DNA from: Aquisphaera giovannonii
Lineage (GTDB): Bacteria; Planctomycetota; Planctomycetia; Isosphaerales; Isosphaeraceae
Direction of reading: 5' to 3'
Assembly (NCBI RefSeq): GCF_008087625.1
Contig: NZ_CP042997.1
Span: forward strand, 7,998,001-8,062,000
DNA: 64,000 nucleotides
Position numbers and translations under genes: made by a program. The notes under the pieces were generated by a model. That model was not told the DNA's origin. It saw only the letters and a list, made by a program, of their open reading frames with translations, and did no database searches. This document shows, one piece after another, positions 1 through 8,568 of this stretch (position 1 is the first letter of the stretch; each line of letters starts with the position of its first letter).

Positions 1-558
1 ACCTTCGCGGGGGGCCTGGTGACCCTGGGGATCCTCGCCGGGATGACGAGCTCGCTGCTGGTCGGCAACCTCAGCCAGCCGCGTGTGCTGATGGCCATGG
101 CCCGCGACGGGCTCCTGCCGACCTCGTTCTTCGCCGACGTCCACCCGCGGTTCAAGACGCCCTGGAAGTCGACGATCCTCGTCGGCCTTGTGGTGGCCCT
201 GGGCGGGGCGCTCGCGCCGCTGAGCTTCCTGGCCGACCTGGTGAGCATCGGCACCCTCTTCGCCTTCGTGATCGTGTCCGCGGCGGTCTGGATCCTCCGC
301 GTCACCGACCCTGGGGTGGAGCGGCCGTTCCGCGTCCCCTTCGCCCCGTTCGTCTCGGCGATGGGCGTGCTCGTCAACGGCGGCCTGATGTTCTCGCTGG
401 GGCGGGATAACTGGATCCGCCTCTTCGCCTGGCTGGCCGTCGGGCTCTGCATCTACTTCCTGTACAGCCGGCGGCACTCGCTGCTGGCCGGCCGGCTCCT
501 CGCCGAGACGGGCGGGACCGTCGCGGCGGAAGTGCCCGAGCCGGTGTCGCCGGATTGA
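1..558 (+). CDS. APC-type amino acid permease, C-terminal part
   Basis: The reading frame enters from the left edge of the window, so the N-terminal half is missing. About 185 residues are visible with four to five hydrophobic helices (for example around ILVGLVVALGGALAPLS and IRLFAWLAVGLCIYFLY). The stretch QPRVLMAMARDGLLP, followed by VHPRFKTPW, is the signature seen between helices 8 and 9 of cationic amino-acid transporters of the APC superfamily. It should act in the inner membrane as a secondary transporter of an amino acid; the substrate cannot be read. It ends in TGA, 44 bases before the next gene on the same strand. The family call is firm and the specificity open. Confidence 0.85.
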   Translation, partial: TFAGGLVTLGILAGMTSSLLVGNLSQPRVLMAMARDGLLPTSFFADVHPRFKTPWKSTILVGLVVALGGALAPLSFLADLVSIGTLFAFVIVSAAVWILRVTDPGVERPFRVPFAPFVSAMGVLVNGGLMFSLGRDNWIRLFAWLAVGLCIYFLYSRRHSLLAGRLLAETGGTVAAEVPEPVSPD

Positions 559-602
559 TCCGCCTCGCGGGGGAGCGAACAATGCCCCGCGGAGCACACC
601 GA

Positions 603-3600
603 ATGAAATCGCCCCCCCGAATCCTGCTGCTCGCCGCAATCCTGCTGCCGTTCGAGGCCCGCGCCGAGGTCATCCGGGCGGAGACCGGGTTCCCGACGAC
701 CGTCGCGGTGCAGCCCGGCCCGCTGCTCGAATGCCGCCTTGGGACAGTCCAGGCCGGGCGGACCTACCGCTTCGGCGCCTCGATCGCCGCCCCCGCGGAC
801 ACCGACGCCAGCCTGCACGTCAACCTGCGGATCGCCGGGGTCTCCGTCCCAGGCAAGTCGCTCCATGCCGGCGACCCGGACGTCTCCATCCACGTCCGCG
901 CGCAGGCGAGCGGCCCCGCCGAGGTCCGCCTGAGGCGCAAGGTCGGCGGCGGGCCCAACCCGCGGGAGGTCCGCCTGGACTGGGCCGAGGTCCCGCTCGC
1001 GGACGACGAGCGGGCCGCCATCGAGGCCGAGCCCAACAATTCCTGGCAGGAGGCCAATCCGCTCCGGCTCGGCCGCGTTGTCTACGGCAGCGGCGACGAC
1101 GTCGACTACCTGGCGAACCCGTCCGAGGGCCGCACCGGGATCGACTGGTTCCGCTTCGAGGTCGCGGGAGATCGGCCGGTGCTCGCCACCTTCCACCTGG
1201 ACCTGCTGGACCGGGACATCTCGGCGAACATGCGGGTGTACACGCTCGATCCGAGGTCGCGGGAGCCCGTGCCTTACCTCGCGGGCAAGGATCCGACGGA
1301 GATCGTCCACGACCGCGAGCGCGAGCGATATTCGACGTTCCTGACGCGGACGCTCGCGAGAGGCACCTATTACCTGGAGGTCAATGCGAACCACCCCGCC
1401 TACGTCCTCCGCACGAGGACGTTCCCGACGCCCCCGTATGAGGATCCGAAGCAGGCCGTCGAGGCCGGGCTCCACTACATCCTCGGCGCGGGGGACGCGT
1501 GGTTCGCCCAGGTGCCCCGGGCCGGGAACATCTACGCCCGTGCCGACAACATCCACGACACGGGCACGCGCTGCACCGGCTGCCACGCATCGAGCTTCCC
1601 GCTGGAGGCGGGGCTCGCGGCGCACCGGAGCGGGTACGCGATCCGGGACAGGGACGCGTTCCAGTACCTGGCGGACCGCCTAGCCTCGTCCGTCACCCCG
1701 CTCTACGGCGACGACGGCCTCTACTGGCAGCGGTACATCGCCAGCCCACTCCAGAGCCAAGGCCTCCAGGGCGGGCTCGTCGCCGACATCGAACGCGAGG
1801 TCACCGGCCGGCAGACCGTCGCGGCGGGCCGCTTCGCCCCGTTCCTGAAGGCCGCCTGGCTGGACCGCAAGGAGCTGCCCGAGGACGAGCAGAACGCCGT
1901 GGTGCCCGTGGACAGCAAGTTCGGGGCGGCCTGGCGCGACTGGCGCGTCCTGAAGGACGCCGCGCGGCGGACCGGCCGCGAGGAGTACGCGAAGGCCGCC
2001 GCCAACCTCGCCGCGGTCGTCTGCAGCCAGCGGTCGGACCTCCGGGCCGAGAACCTCCAGGACCGTATCAACCGCCTGATCGCCTGGTCCCTGATGGACC
2101 GCGAGGGGAGCGCCGGCAAGATCCGCCGCGAGTCGAACCGGCTCATCGCCCTCCAGAACTCGGACGGCGGCTGGCACGAGTCCTCCGACGGGCCCGGCCC
2201 GAGCGCCGTGTATGCGACGGGCCAGCTCGTCGATGCCCTGCTCACCGCCGGCCTACCGCCCGATCATCCCGCCATCGCCCGGGCGCTCCGCTACCTGCTG
2301 TCGCAGCAGCAAGGCTTCGGTGGCTGGTTCCAGACGACGACCCATGAGAATTTCCGCACGCCGATGCGCGAGACCCTCCACGCGGTGACGGCACTCGCCC
2401 GGGCATACCCCGCGAAGGGAGGGCCGCTTCGCTCCTGGGGCAACCGCGACGGGGGCCCGGCGCGACCGCCCCGGGCCGACTCGATCGTCCACACGCTCGA
2501 CGACCTGGAGGGCCTCTGGGACGTGCCCGAGGCGGATTGTCCGCGGCTCGCCCGCGAGGTCGCCGTCCTCCTCGGCCACCCCGAGCCGATGGTCCGCGCC
2601 GCGGCGGCGACGTGCCTGGGCCGGATCGGCCGGGGCGAGTCCGCCGCGCCGCTGGCGAAGTCGCTCGGAGACCCGTCCAAGGTCGTCTGGCGGGCCGCGG
2701 CCTGGTCCCTGCGGCGGATCGGCAACGGCGGCGAGGGGCTCGACGAGATCCGCCGCGTACTCGCCTCCCCCGAGCCCGCCGAGCGTCGCGGCGCGGCCCG
2801 GATCTTCGCCTACCAGTTCGCCGGGCTGGACGATCATCTCGACCTGGGCGACCGGCTCGTCGAGCTGACCCGAGACCCCGACCTCTGGACGCGGCTCCAG
2901 GCCGTGAAGAGCCTCCGCCAGTGGTTCTACCGGACGAACGACGACCGCTTCCGCCGCCGGATCGTCGACGCGTTCCTGGAACGCATGGGCGAACCCGTCG
3001 ATCCCGTCATCCGGAAGAACCTCGTCGAGGGCCTGTACATCATGCTCGACGAGAACCTCGGGGGCGGGATCAGCCTCCAGCACAACCTCGCCGTGCTGCC
3101 CTCCGACATCCGTTCGCGCGTCCTGAAGGCGCGGGCCGACCTGGAGAGGGATGTGCTCCTCACGCCGATCCTGGGCGTCCTGGAGCGGGGCGACGCGAGG
3201 CAGCGGTCGGCGGTCCTGGCCGCGTTCGACGGCTCGTTCCTGGGCGGCCGCGACTACGCCAGGCAGCCCGAGGCGGCCCTGGACATCGGCAACGACCGCG
3301 AGTTCGGCTTCCTGTACGAGGTGCCGACGGAGCCGCTCGACCGGGCGTTCGCCGCGATCCTCGGGGACGCGACGCTCGATCCGATCTCGCGACGGAGGGC
3401 CATCCAGCTCTGTCGCTTCTTCAAGCTGCCCGGCCGCACCGCGAACGAGGCGATCCAGTCTCGGCTGCTGGCGGCCCTCTGGGACGGCGACTCCGGCGTC
3501 CGCGAGGCCGCGAGGGACGCCGTCGGCCGCGACCTCGCGCTCGCCGGCGCGGAGGACGACCCGGCGCGGATCGCGTCGCTGTGCGCGGTGCTGGCGCCGG

Positions 3601-4694
3601 GCAAATCGAGCGACGTGCGATCCCCGGCCCTCGCCGCGATCGGGCGAAACGCCCGGCTGGCGTCGCGGCCGGAGATCCGCCGGGCGATCCACGCGCTCGT
3701 CGGCGACGCCGGGGCATCCGCGGACCTCCTGCCGGTGATCGGCCAGGCCGATTTCACGGCGGACGAGCGGCTGGCGGTCATTGACCGCGGCTGGCCCCGG
3801 TTGGCGGCGCCGCGGCGGATCGAGGCCCTCGACGTGCTGTTGGCCCTGTCCGGCGAGACGGACCGGCCCGAGCCGACGCCAAGGGCGCTCTCCATCCTCC
3901 GCCGCGCCGCGGCCGACCCGTCCGCCGAAGTCCGAGAGCACCTGATCGAGGGCATCGGCCGACGGCCGACGCTCCGGGCCGGCGCGGCGGGTGCCTCGCT
4001 GCTGCTCGGGGCGCTCGCCGACGACGAGCCCGCGATCCGCCGCCTGGGCCTGGCCCTCACGTCATCCTCGACCGCGTTCTGGGACCGCCCCGACGCGCAG
4101 GAGCACCTCGCCCGCCTGCTCCTCGATCCCGACGCGGCCGTGCGGTCGGACGCGCTCGACCTGACCAGGCATCATCGCCTGGCCGCCCGCGTCCCGGCGA
4201 TCGCGGCACGCGTCAAGGCGCTGATGGCCGACGCCGCGCTCGCCCCCCGGGCCGAGGCGATCCTCCGCGCCGCCGGACTGGAACCGGACCGGGTCCGGGC
4301 CGACGCGAACCTGGCGGCGCTCCGCGAGCCCAACCTGGAGGCCTTCCGGCGGCGGATCAACCCGCTCCTCTACCGGCCTTCGGCGGACGGCCAGTCGTGC
4401 GCGAGCTGCCACGGCAGCCACGCCGTCCTCCGCGTCGCGCCGGTCGCCCCGGGGAAGGAGCCGAGGCCAGAGGAAGTTCTGGTAAACTATCGGTCCGCCC
4501 TCAAGGTGATCAACGTCGGCCGGCCCGAGTCCAGCCTGCTGCTCCGCAAGCCGCGGAGCCCGGTCGGCGCGGGGCTGCCCGATGCGTCCAGCCCGACCGG
4601 GCTGACCCACGCGGGCGGGACCCGGTGGGAGGGCCCCGACGACGAGGCCTATCGATCCATCCTCGACTGGATTCGCAATCCGAAGAGGCCCTGA
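603..4694 (+). CDS. Secreted HEAT-repeat protein with two c-type haem motifs
   Basis: A 1363-residue protein. The ATG at 603 is chosen because it starts a clear signal peptide (KSPPRILLLAAILLPFEARA); the open frame extends further upstream without one. Residues about 20-150 and 150-280 look like beta-rich domains of the PPC type. A haem-binding CTGCH lies at residues 324-328 and a second, CASCH, at 1266-1270. Residues about 490-620 resemble an alpha/alpha toroid of the squalene-cyclase or prenyltransferase type (LLSQQQGFGGW). From about 640 to 1240 the sequence is a long run of HEAT-like helical pairs. The C-terminus resembles the cytochrome modules found at the ends of planctomycete proteins. 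It probably acts in the periplasm as a haem-carrying scaffold. A precise reaction cannot be assigned. The architecture is clear, the role inferred. Confidence 0.8.
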   Translation: MKSPPRILLLAAILLPFEARAEVIRAETGFPTTVAVQPGPLLECRLGTVQAGRTYRFGASIAAPADTDASLHVNLRIAGVSVPGKSLHAGDPDVSIHVRAQASGPAEVRLRRKVGGGPNPREVRLDWAEVPLADDERAAIEAEPNNSWQEANPLRLGRVVYGSGDDVDYLANPSEGRTGIDWFRFEVAGDRPVLATFHLDLLDRDISANMRVYTLDPRSREPVPYLAGKDPTEIVHDRERERYSTFLTRTLARGTYYLEVNANHPAYVLRTRTFPTPPYEDPKQAVEAGLHYILGAGDAWFAQVPRAGNIYARADNIHDTGTRCTGCHASSFPLEAGLAAHRSGYAIRDRDAFQYLADRLASSVTPLYGDDGLYWQRYIASPLQSQGLQGGLVADIEREVTGRQTVAAGRFAPFLKAAWLDRKELPEDEQNAVVPVDSKFGAAWRDWRVLKDAARRTGREEYAKAAANLAAVVCSQRSDLRAENLQDRINRLIAWSLMDREGSAGKIRRESNRLIALQNSDGGWHESSDGPGPSAVYATGQLVDALLTAGLPPDHPAIARALRYLLSQQQGFGGWFQTTTHENFRTPMRETLHAVTALARAYPAKGGPLRSWGNRDGGPARPPRADSIVHTLDDLEGLWDVPEADCPRLAREVAVLLGHPEPMVRAAAATCLGRIGRGESAAPLAKSLGDPSKVVWRAAAWSLRRIGNGGEGLDEIRRVLASPEPAERRGAARIFAYQFAGLDDHLDLGDRLVELTRDPDLWTRLQAVKSLRQWFYRTNDDRFRRRIVDAFLERMGEPVDPVIRKNLVEGLYIMLDENLGGGISLQHNLAVLPSDIRSRVLKARADLERDVLLTPILGVLERGDARQRSAVLAAFDGSFLGGRDYARQPEAALDIGNDREFGFLYEVPTEPLDRAFAAILGDATLDPISRRRAIQLCRFFKLPGRTANEAIQSRLLAALWDGDSGVREAARDAVGRDLALAGAEDDPARIASLCAVLAPGKSSDVRSPALAAIGRNARLASRPEIRRAIHALVGDAGASADLLPVIGQADFTADERLAVIDRGWPRLAAPRRIEALDVLLALSGETDRPEPTPRALSILRRAAADPSAEVREHLIEGIGRRPTLRAGAAGASLLLGALADDEPAIRRLGLALTSSSTAFWDRPDAQEHLARLLLDPDAAVRSDALDLTRHHRLAARVPAIAARVKALMADAALAPRAEAILRAAGLEPDRVRADANLAALREPNLEAFRRRINPLLYRPSADGQSCASCHGSHAVLRVAPVAPGKEPRPEEVLVNYRSALKVINVGRPESSLLLRKPRSPVGAGLPDASSPTGLTHAGGTRWEGPDDEAYRSILDWIRNPKRP

Positions 4695-5400
4695 CATGAG
4701 GCGGCGGGTCGGGGCCCGTCCCGTGCCCCGACGGGCGTCGCTGATTGACTGTCTCATAAGCCCGCGCCGAGGGCCCCTGTCTCCTTCGGAGTGCACCGGT
4801 CATCGCGGAGGGCCGGATCCGCTTCCCCCCTTACGAAGGGGGGATACACGGGGGTGAGTTCGATCGCCTCGGCCTCGACCGATACACCCCCTCTGACTCC
4901 CCCTTGGTAAGGGGGAGAACCGGGATTGGCTCGCCTTCTTCACACGGCTTCCAGGAAGCGTCGCTTATGGGACAGGTTCTGAGCGGGAGGCCATCCTCGC
5001 GGGCGGCCGCCCCCGGCGCCGAGCCCATGCCATCGCTCAATCGATCAAGATCTCGCCAGATTCCTGTTTACGAGATCATGAAGACTTCTTATGATCAACC
5101 CCCATCCTGGGGATTCGCATCCGCGGCGTTGCGATGCCAGGTCAAGGATGAGCGTCCCCACGACTGGTTCCCACGGACTCGGCCCCTCCCTCCCGGCCCT
5201 GTTCTGAGTTTCCGCTGATCCGCGGGCGGACCTCCACGCCGGCGGCCTTGCCGACGTGACCTCCCGATATCCCGGGACGGCGCGGGATCGATGCCTGCGC
5301 CGCCCATTCCCGACCGATCGCGATCCCGCCCCGCGGTGTTGCGGAGGCGGCCCCGCGCCAGGTCTCTCGAGACGACGCACTGACATGGGGAGCTGAGTTG
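4695..5400. other. Intergenic region with palindromic repeats
   Basis: This 706-base gap holds no convincing gene; the open frames in it have poor composition and overlap each other. It contains a repeat with inverted ends (4749-4975, listed separately) and then a stretch with some A+T-richer patches near 5060-5100 that could carry the promoter of the small gene at 5401. Confidence 0.5.
4749..4975. repeat. Small element with 13-base inverted ends around G/C-tract palindromes
   Basis: The ends CTGTCTCATAAGC (4749-4761) and GCTTATGGGACAG (4963-4975) are inverted repeats with one mismatch. Inside lie two further arms, around 4826-4856 (CCCCCCTTACGAAGGGGGG followed by ATACACGGGGGTG) and 4882-4920 (TACACCCCCTCTGACTCCCCC, then TTGGTAAGGGGGAG), which are themselves inverted relative to each other. 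The same CCGGTTCTCCCCCTT core recurs at 13090-13109, so this is a dispersed REP-like or MITE-like family. No coding capacity and no clear flanking duplication were seen. Confidence 0.6.
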
Positions 5401-5700
5401 ATGTCGGAATTCTGGCTTCTCGACCGGATCCGGGCGCGCGTATTCGTCGTGGAACTGCCCGGCATGACGCGCCGACGAGAGCACTTCCTGATCAAGAGCT
5501 GCTGGCGGATGGCCAGGAACGCGCGCAAGGCCGGCGTCCCCTTCGGCGCGGTCTGGGCCCACATCAGCCAGGTCGTCGAGCGGACGATGCAACGGATGCG
5601 CACCGAGCAGGAGCGGGAGACCTTCGTCGCGATCATGCAGCGGCTTCGCGACGAGCTCGGCCGCGAGTGCGGCGTGGCGACGATGCGCAAGGCCGGCTGA
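5401..5700 (+). CDS. Small hypothetical protein
   Basis: A 99-residue protein starting MSEFWLLDRI. The ATG at 5401 has a GGGGAG ribosome site about eight bases upstream; a TTG lies one codon earlier. It is basic and helical, with three cysteines or fewer and no membrane segment (RRREHFLIKSCWRMARNARKAG). I do not recognise the family. It stands alone, convergent with the flavoprotein gene at 5743. Normal composition and a plausible ribosome site make it a likely real gene. Confidence 0.55.
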   Translation: MSEFWLLDRIRARVFVVELPGMTRRREHFLIKSCWRMARNARKAGVPFGAVWAHISQVVERTMQRMRTEQERETFVAIMQRLRDELGRECGVATMRKAG

Positions 5701-5742
5701 CGCGACGCTGCCGCGGGGGCGGGCGGGGCACGCCGCCCAGGC

Positions 5743-7206
5743 TCAGGCCCCTTGCGGCTGGTCCCAGGTCCCCGCGTTCAGGTAATCCGCGATCGAGGCG
5801 GCCGCCTTGCGGCCCGCCCCCATCGCCAGGATGACCGTGGCGCCGCCGGTGACGATGTCGCCGCCGGCGAAGACGCCCTTCTTCGAGGTCCGCAGCGTCT
5901 CGGGGTCGGCGGCGATGTACCCCTTGCGCGTCGTCTTCAGGTCCGGGGTGGTGGACTGGACGAGCGGATTGGCCTCGGTCCCCAGGGCGATGATGGCCAT
6001 CTGGATGGGCAGCTCGAACTCCGAGTCGGGGATGGGCCTCGGCGACCGCCGGCCCGAAGCGTCCGGCTCGCCCAGTTCCATCTTCATGCAGCGGACCGAC
6101 CGGACGAATCCGTCCTCCTCGCCCAGGAAGGCGACCGGGTTCGTGAGGCAGAGGAAGGTGATGCCCTCCTCCTTGGCGTGCTTGGCCTCCTCGGCCCGCG
6201 CGGGCATCTCGGCCTCGGAGCGCCGGTAGATGAGGTAGCTCGTCTTCGCCCCCAGGCGTGCCGCGGTGCGGACGGCGTCCATCGCGGTGTTCCCCCCGCC
6301 GACGACCGCGATGTCCCGCCCGCGGACGTCGAAGACCGGCTCGTCGTACTCGGGGAATTCGTTGGCCCGCATCAGGTTCACGCGGGTGAGGAACTCGTTG
6401 GCGGAGTAGACCCCGTTGAGGTGCTCGCCCGGCACGCCGAGGAACTTGGGCAGCCCCGCGCCGGTGGCGACGAGGACCGCGTCGTAGCCCTCATCCGCCA
6501 TCAGCTCGTCGATCGTCACGGTCTTGCCGATCACCACGTTGGTCTGGAAATCGACGCCCATCGCCCGCATGACGTCGACCTCGCGGCGGACGATCTCCTT
6601 GGGGAGGCGGAACTCCGGGATGCCGTAGATGAGGACGCCGCCGATCTCGTGGAGCGCCTCGAAGACCGTGACCGCGTGCCCCATCCGGACCAGGTCCCCG
6701 GCGGCGCTGAGGCCCGCCGGGCCGCTGCCGACGATGGCGACCTTCTTGCCGGTCGGCGGCGCCCGGTCCGGGAGGCCGAGCTGGCCCGACTGGCGCTCGT
6801 AGTCGGCGACGAACCGTTCGAGGTAGCCGATGCCCAGGGGCTCGAACTTGTTCCCCAGGATGCAGCAGCCCTCGCACTGTGTCTCCTGCGGGCAGACCCG
6901 GCCGGTGATCGCCGGCAGGATGTTGTCCTCGCGGATCTTGGCCGCGGCCCGCAGGTAGTCGCCCTCGACGATGAGCTCCACGAAGTCCTTGACCTTCACC
7001 CCGACCGGGCAGCCCGCCATGCACTTGGGCGACGCGCATTGCAGGCAGCGCAGGGCCTCGGTCGTGGCGCCGAGCACGGTCAGGCCCTGATTGACCTCCT
7101 CGAAGTTGGAGCGCCTCAGGCCGGCATCCTGCTCCGGCATGTGCTGCCGAGGGATCTTGACCCTCTCCTTGTTGGAGAGGGGCGGGGTGGGGGCGTTGGC
7201 GCTCAT
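5743..7206 (-). CDS. NfnB/GltA-like FAD- and NAD(P)-dependent oxidoreductase
   Basis: A 487-residue protein starting MSANAPTPPLSNKERV. It has the N-terminal iron-sulfur domain of the glutamate synthase small subunit family, with cysteines in CLQCASPKCMAGCPV (about residues 55-70) and CPQETQCEGCC. An FAD-binding GSGPAGLSAAG and an NADP-binding GGGNTAMDAVRTAARLG follow. Its start overlaps the stop of the upstream gene by four bases (ATGA). That partner is an FNR-like subunit, so the pair matches NfnAB (electron-bifurcating ferredoxin-NADP transhydrogenase) or SudAB more than a true glutamate synthase, whose large subunit is not seen here. Function as a soluble transhydrogenase is inferred. The alternative is an orphan glutamate synthase beta subunit. 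Confidence 0.85.
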   Translation of the reverse strand: MSANAPTPPLSNKERVKIPRQHMPEQDAGLRRSNFEEVNQGLTVLGATTEALRCLQCASPKCMAGCPVGVKVKDFVELIVEGDYLRAAAKIREDNILPAITGRVCPQETQCEGCCILGNKFEPLGIGYLERFVADYERQSGQLGLPDRAPPTGKKVAIVGSGPAGLSAAGDLVRMGHAVTVFEALHEIGGVLIYGIPEFRLPKEIVRREVDVMRAMGVDFQTNVVIGKTVTIDELMADEGYDAVLVATGAGLPKFLGVPGEHLNGVYSANEFLTRVNLMRANEFPEYDEPVFDVRGRDIAVVGGGNTAMDAVRTAARLGAKTSYLIYRRSEAEMPARAEEAKHAKEEGITFLCLTNPVAFLGEEDGFVRSVRCMKMELGEPDASGRRSPRPIPDSEFELPIQMAIIALGTEANPLVQSTTPDLKTTRKGYIAADPETLRTSKKGVFAGGDIVTGGATVILAMGAGRKAAASIADYLNAGTWDQPQGA

Positions 7207-8111
7207 GACGGCCTGGCCTCGCAACGGACCTCGGGATGCTGTTGTTCCAGGCGGCAGGACTCGCGGACGAGCCCCAGGTCGCGCTCGGGATGCTCCAGGA
7301 ACCGGCGCAGCGACTCCGCTTCCTGCCTGGCGTACTTCCGGTTCCGCTGCACGAGGAGGTCGAAGTCCACCCCGTGGGCGTCGAACTCCGGGCCGTCCAC
7401 GCAGGCGAACCGCGCCCCGCCCGTCGTGAGGATCCGGCAGCCGCCGCACATGCCCGTGCCGTCGACCATCAGGGAGTTCAGGCTCACGACCGTCCGGATG
7501 CCGCGGGCCCTGGTCGCCTCGGCGACGGCCTGCATCATCCTCGGCGGGCCGATGGCCAGGACGTAGTCGACCCGGCGGCCGGACTCGATGATCCCCCGGA
7601 GCTGGTCGGTCACGAAGCCCATGGTGCCGTACGTGCCGTCGTCGGTGGTGATGAGGAGCTCGTCGCTGATCGCCCGGATCTCGTCCTCGAGGATCACCAG
7701 CTCCCTGCTCCTGGCCCCGACGATCGCGATGACGTGGTTGCCCGCCTCGCGGAGGGCCTTCGCGGTCGGGTAGGCGATCGCCGCGCCCACGCCCCCGCCG
7801 ATCACCACGGCCGTCCCGAACCGCTCAATTTCCGAAGGCCGGCCGAGGGGGCCGACCAGGTCCAGGACGGCGTCGCCGGCCTCCAGCATGTTCAGGAGCT
7901 TGGTCGTCTTGCCGACGCCCTGGACGATGATCGTGATCGTCCCCGCGTCCGGATCCGAGTCCGCGATGGTCAGGGGGATGCGCTCCCCGTGGGCATGCAG
8001 GCGCAGGATCACGAACTGGCCGGCCTTGCGCTTCTTCGCGACCCGCGGGGCCTCGATCGTGAATCGCTTGACGTCGGGCGCGAGGAAGCGAGCAGCGACG
8101 ATCAGGAACAT
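7203..8111 (-). CDS. NfnA/SudB-like FAD/[2Fe-2S] oxidoreductase subunit
   Basis: A 302-residue FNR-type reductase. I place the start at the ATG at 8111 (MFLIVAARFLAPDVKRFTIE), where the family normally starts, rather than at an upstream codon seven residues earlier. The FAD-binding part includes KAGQFVILRLHAHGERIPLTI, the nucleotide-binding part GGGVGAAIAYPTAKALRE. The C-terminal cysteine cluster MVDGTGMCGGCRI followed by ACVDGPEFDAHGVDFD is the [2Fe-2S] site typical of NfnA and SudB. It is the first gene of a two-gene operon, four bases overlapping the NfnB-like gene. Together they should pass electrons between NADH, NADPH and ferredoxin in the cytoplasm. Confidence 0.87.
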   Translation of the reverse strand: MFLIVAARFLAPDVKRFTIEAPRVAKKRKAGQFVILRLHAHGERIPLTIADSDPDAGTITIIVQGVGKTTKLLNMLEAGDAVLDLVGPLGRPSEIERFGTAVVIGGGVGAAIAYPTAKALREAGNHVIAIVGARSRELVILEDEIRAISDELLITTDDGTYGTMGFVTDQLRGIIESGRRVDYVLAIGPPRMMQAVAEATRARGIRTVVSLNSLMVDGTGMCGGCRILTTGGARFACVDGPEFDAHGVDFDLLVQRNRKYARQEAESLRRFLEHPERDLGLVRESCRLEQQHPEVRCEARPS

Positions 8112-8568
8112 GGGCGGGCCCCCACGACCCAATGGGGCGAAGTGTGTCGGGTGCGGGGCCCGGGGTCAACTCATCGACATCGAGAGAGCACGCCCGGCCG
8201 TCGTCTTCGAGATCGCGGGACACGCTTCGAGGGTTGTCCCTGGAGCATAGCAGGCCGATCGCCGCGCCGCAATCTCCCATCGAAATCGGCCGCGGCGTCC
8301 CGGGACGGGAGGTTGCGTCTTGGATGGCCGGGAGCCGGCGAGCATGCCCCCGCGATGGCGCCCCCCTTCGCGTCGATCGGCGTCATCACGGAAAGAGGCC
8401 ACCTCGCGGACAGCTTGAAACTTTCCTCATCGCCCGACAACATGGTGGCTTATCCGCCCGTTCAGCTCCGCGCGCGTCGCCCCGGACCGACTCGTCGAAT
8501 CAACGCCGTCATGGAAAAAGCCCGGACGACACGGTCCGGGCCCCCGTCTGGCCCGAAGAGGTGCCCCC
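8112..8568. other. Divergent intergenic region
   Basis: A 457-base gap between the divergently oriented flavoprotein operon and the subtilisin gene. It should hold both promoters, but no clear -35/-10 pair was recognised. The strongest structure is the hairpin at 8520-8541, listed separately. No credible gene is seen. Confidence 0.4.
8520..8541 (-). terminator. Hairpin followed by a T-run on the minus strand
   Basis: Perfect 8-base arms GCCCGGAC (8520-8527) and GTCCGGGC (8534-8541) enclose a 6-base loop. On the minus strand the hairpin is followed at once by TTTTT, the form of a rho-independent terminator. On the plus strand it lies 27 bases before the subtilisin start, in what should be its leader. 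It could therefore stop antisense transcription or act as a leader structure; the sequence does not decide. Confidence 0.4.
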
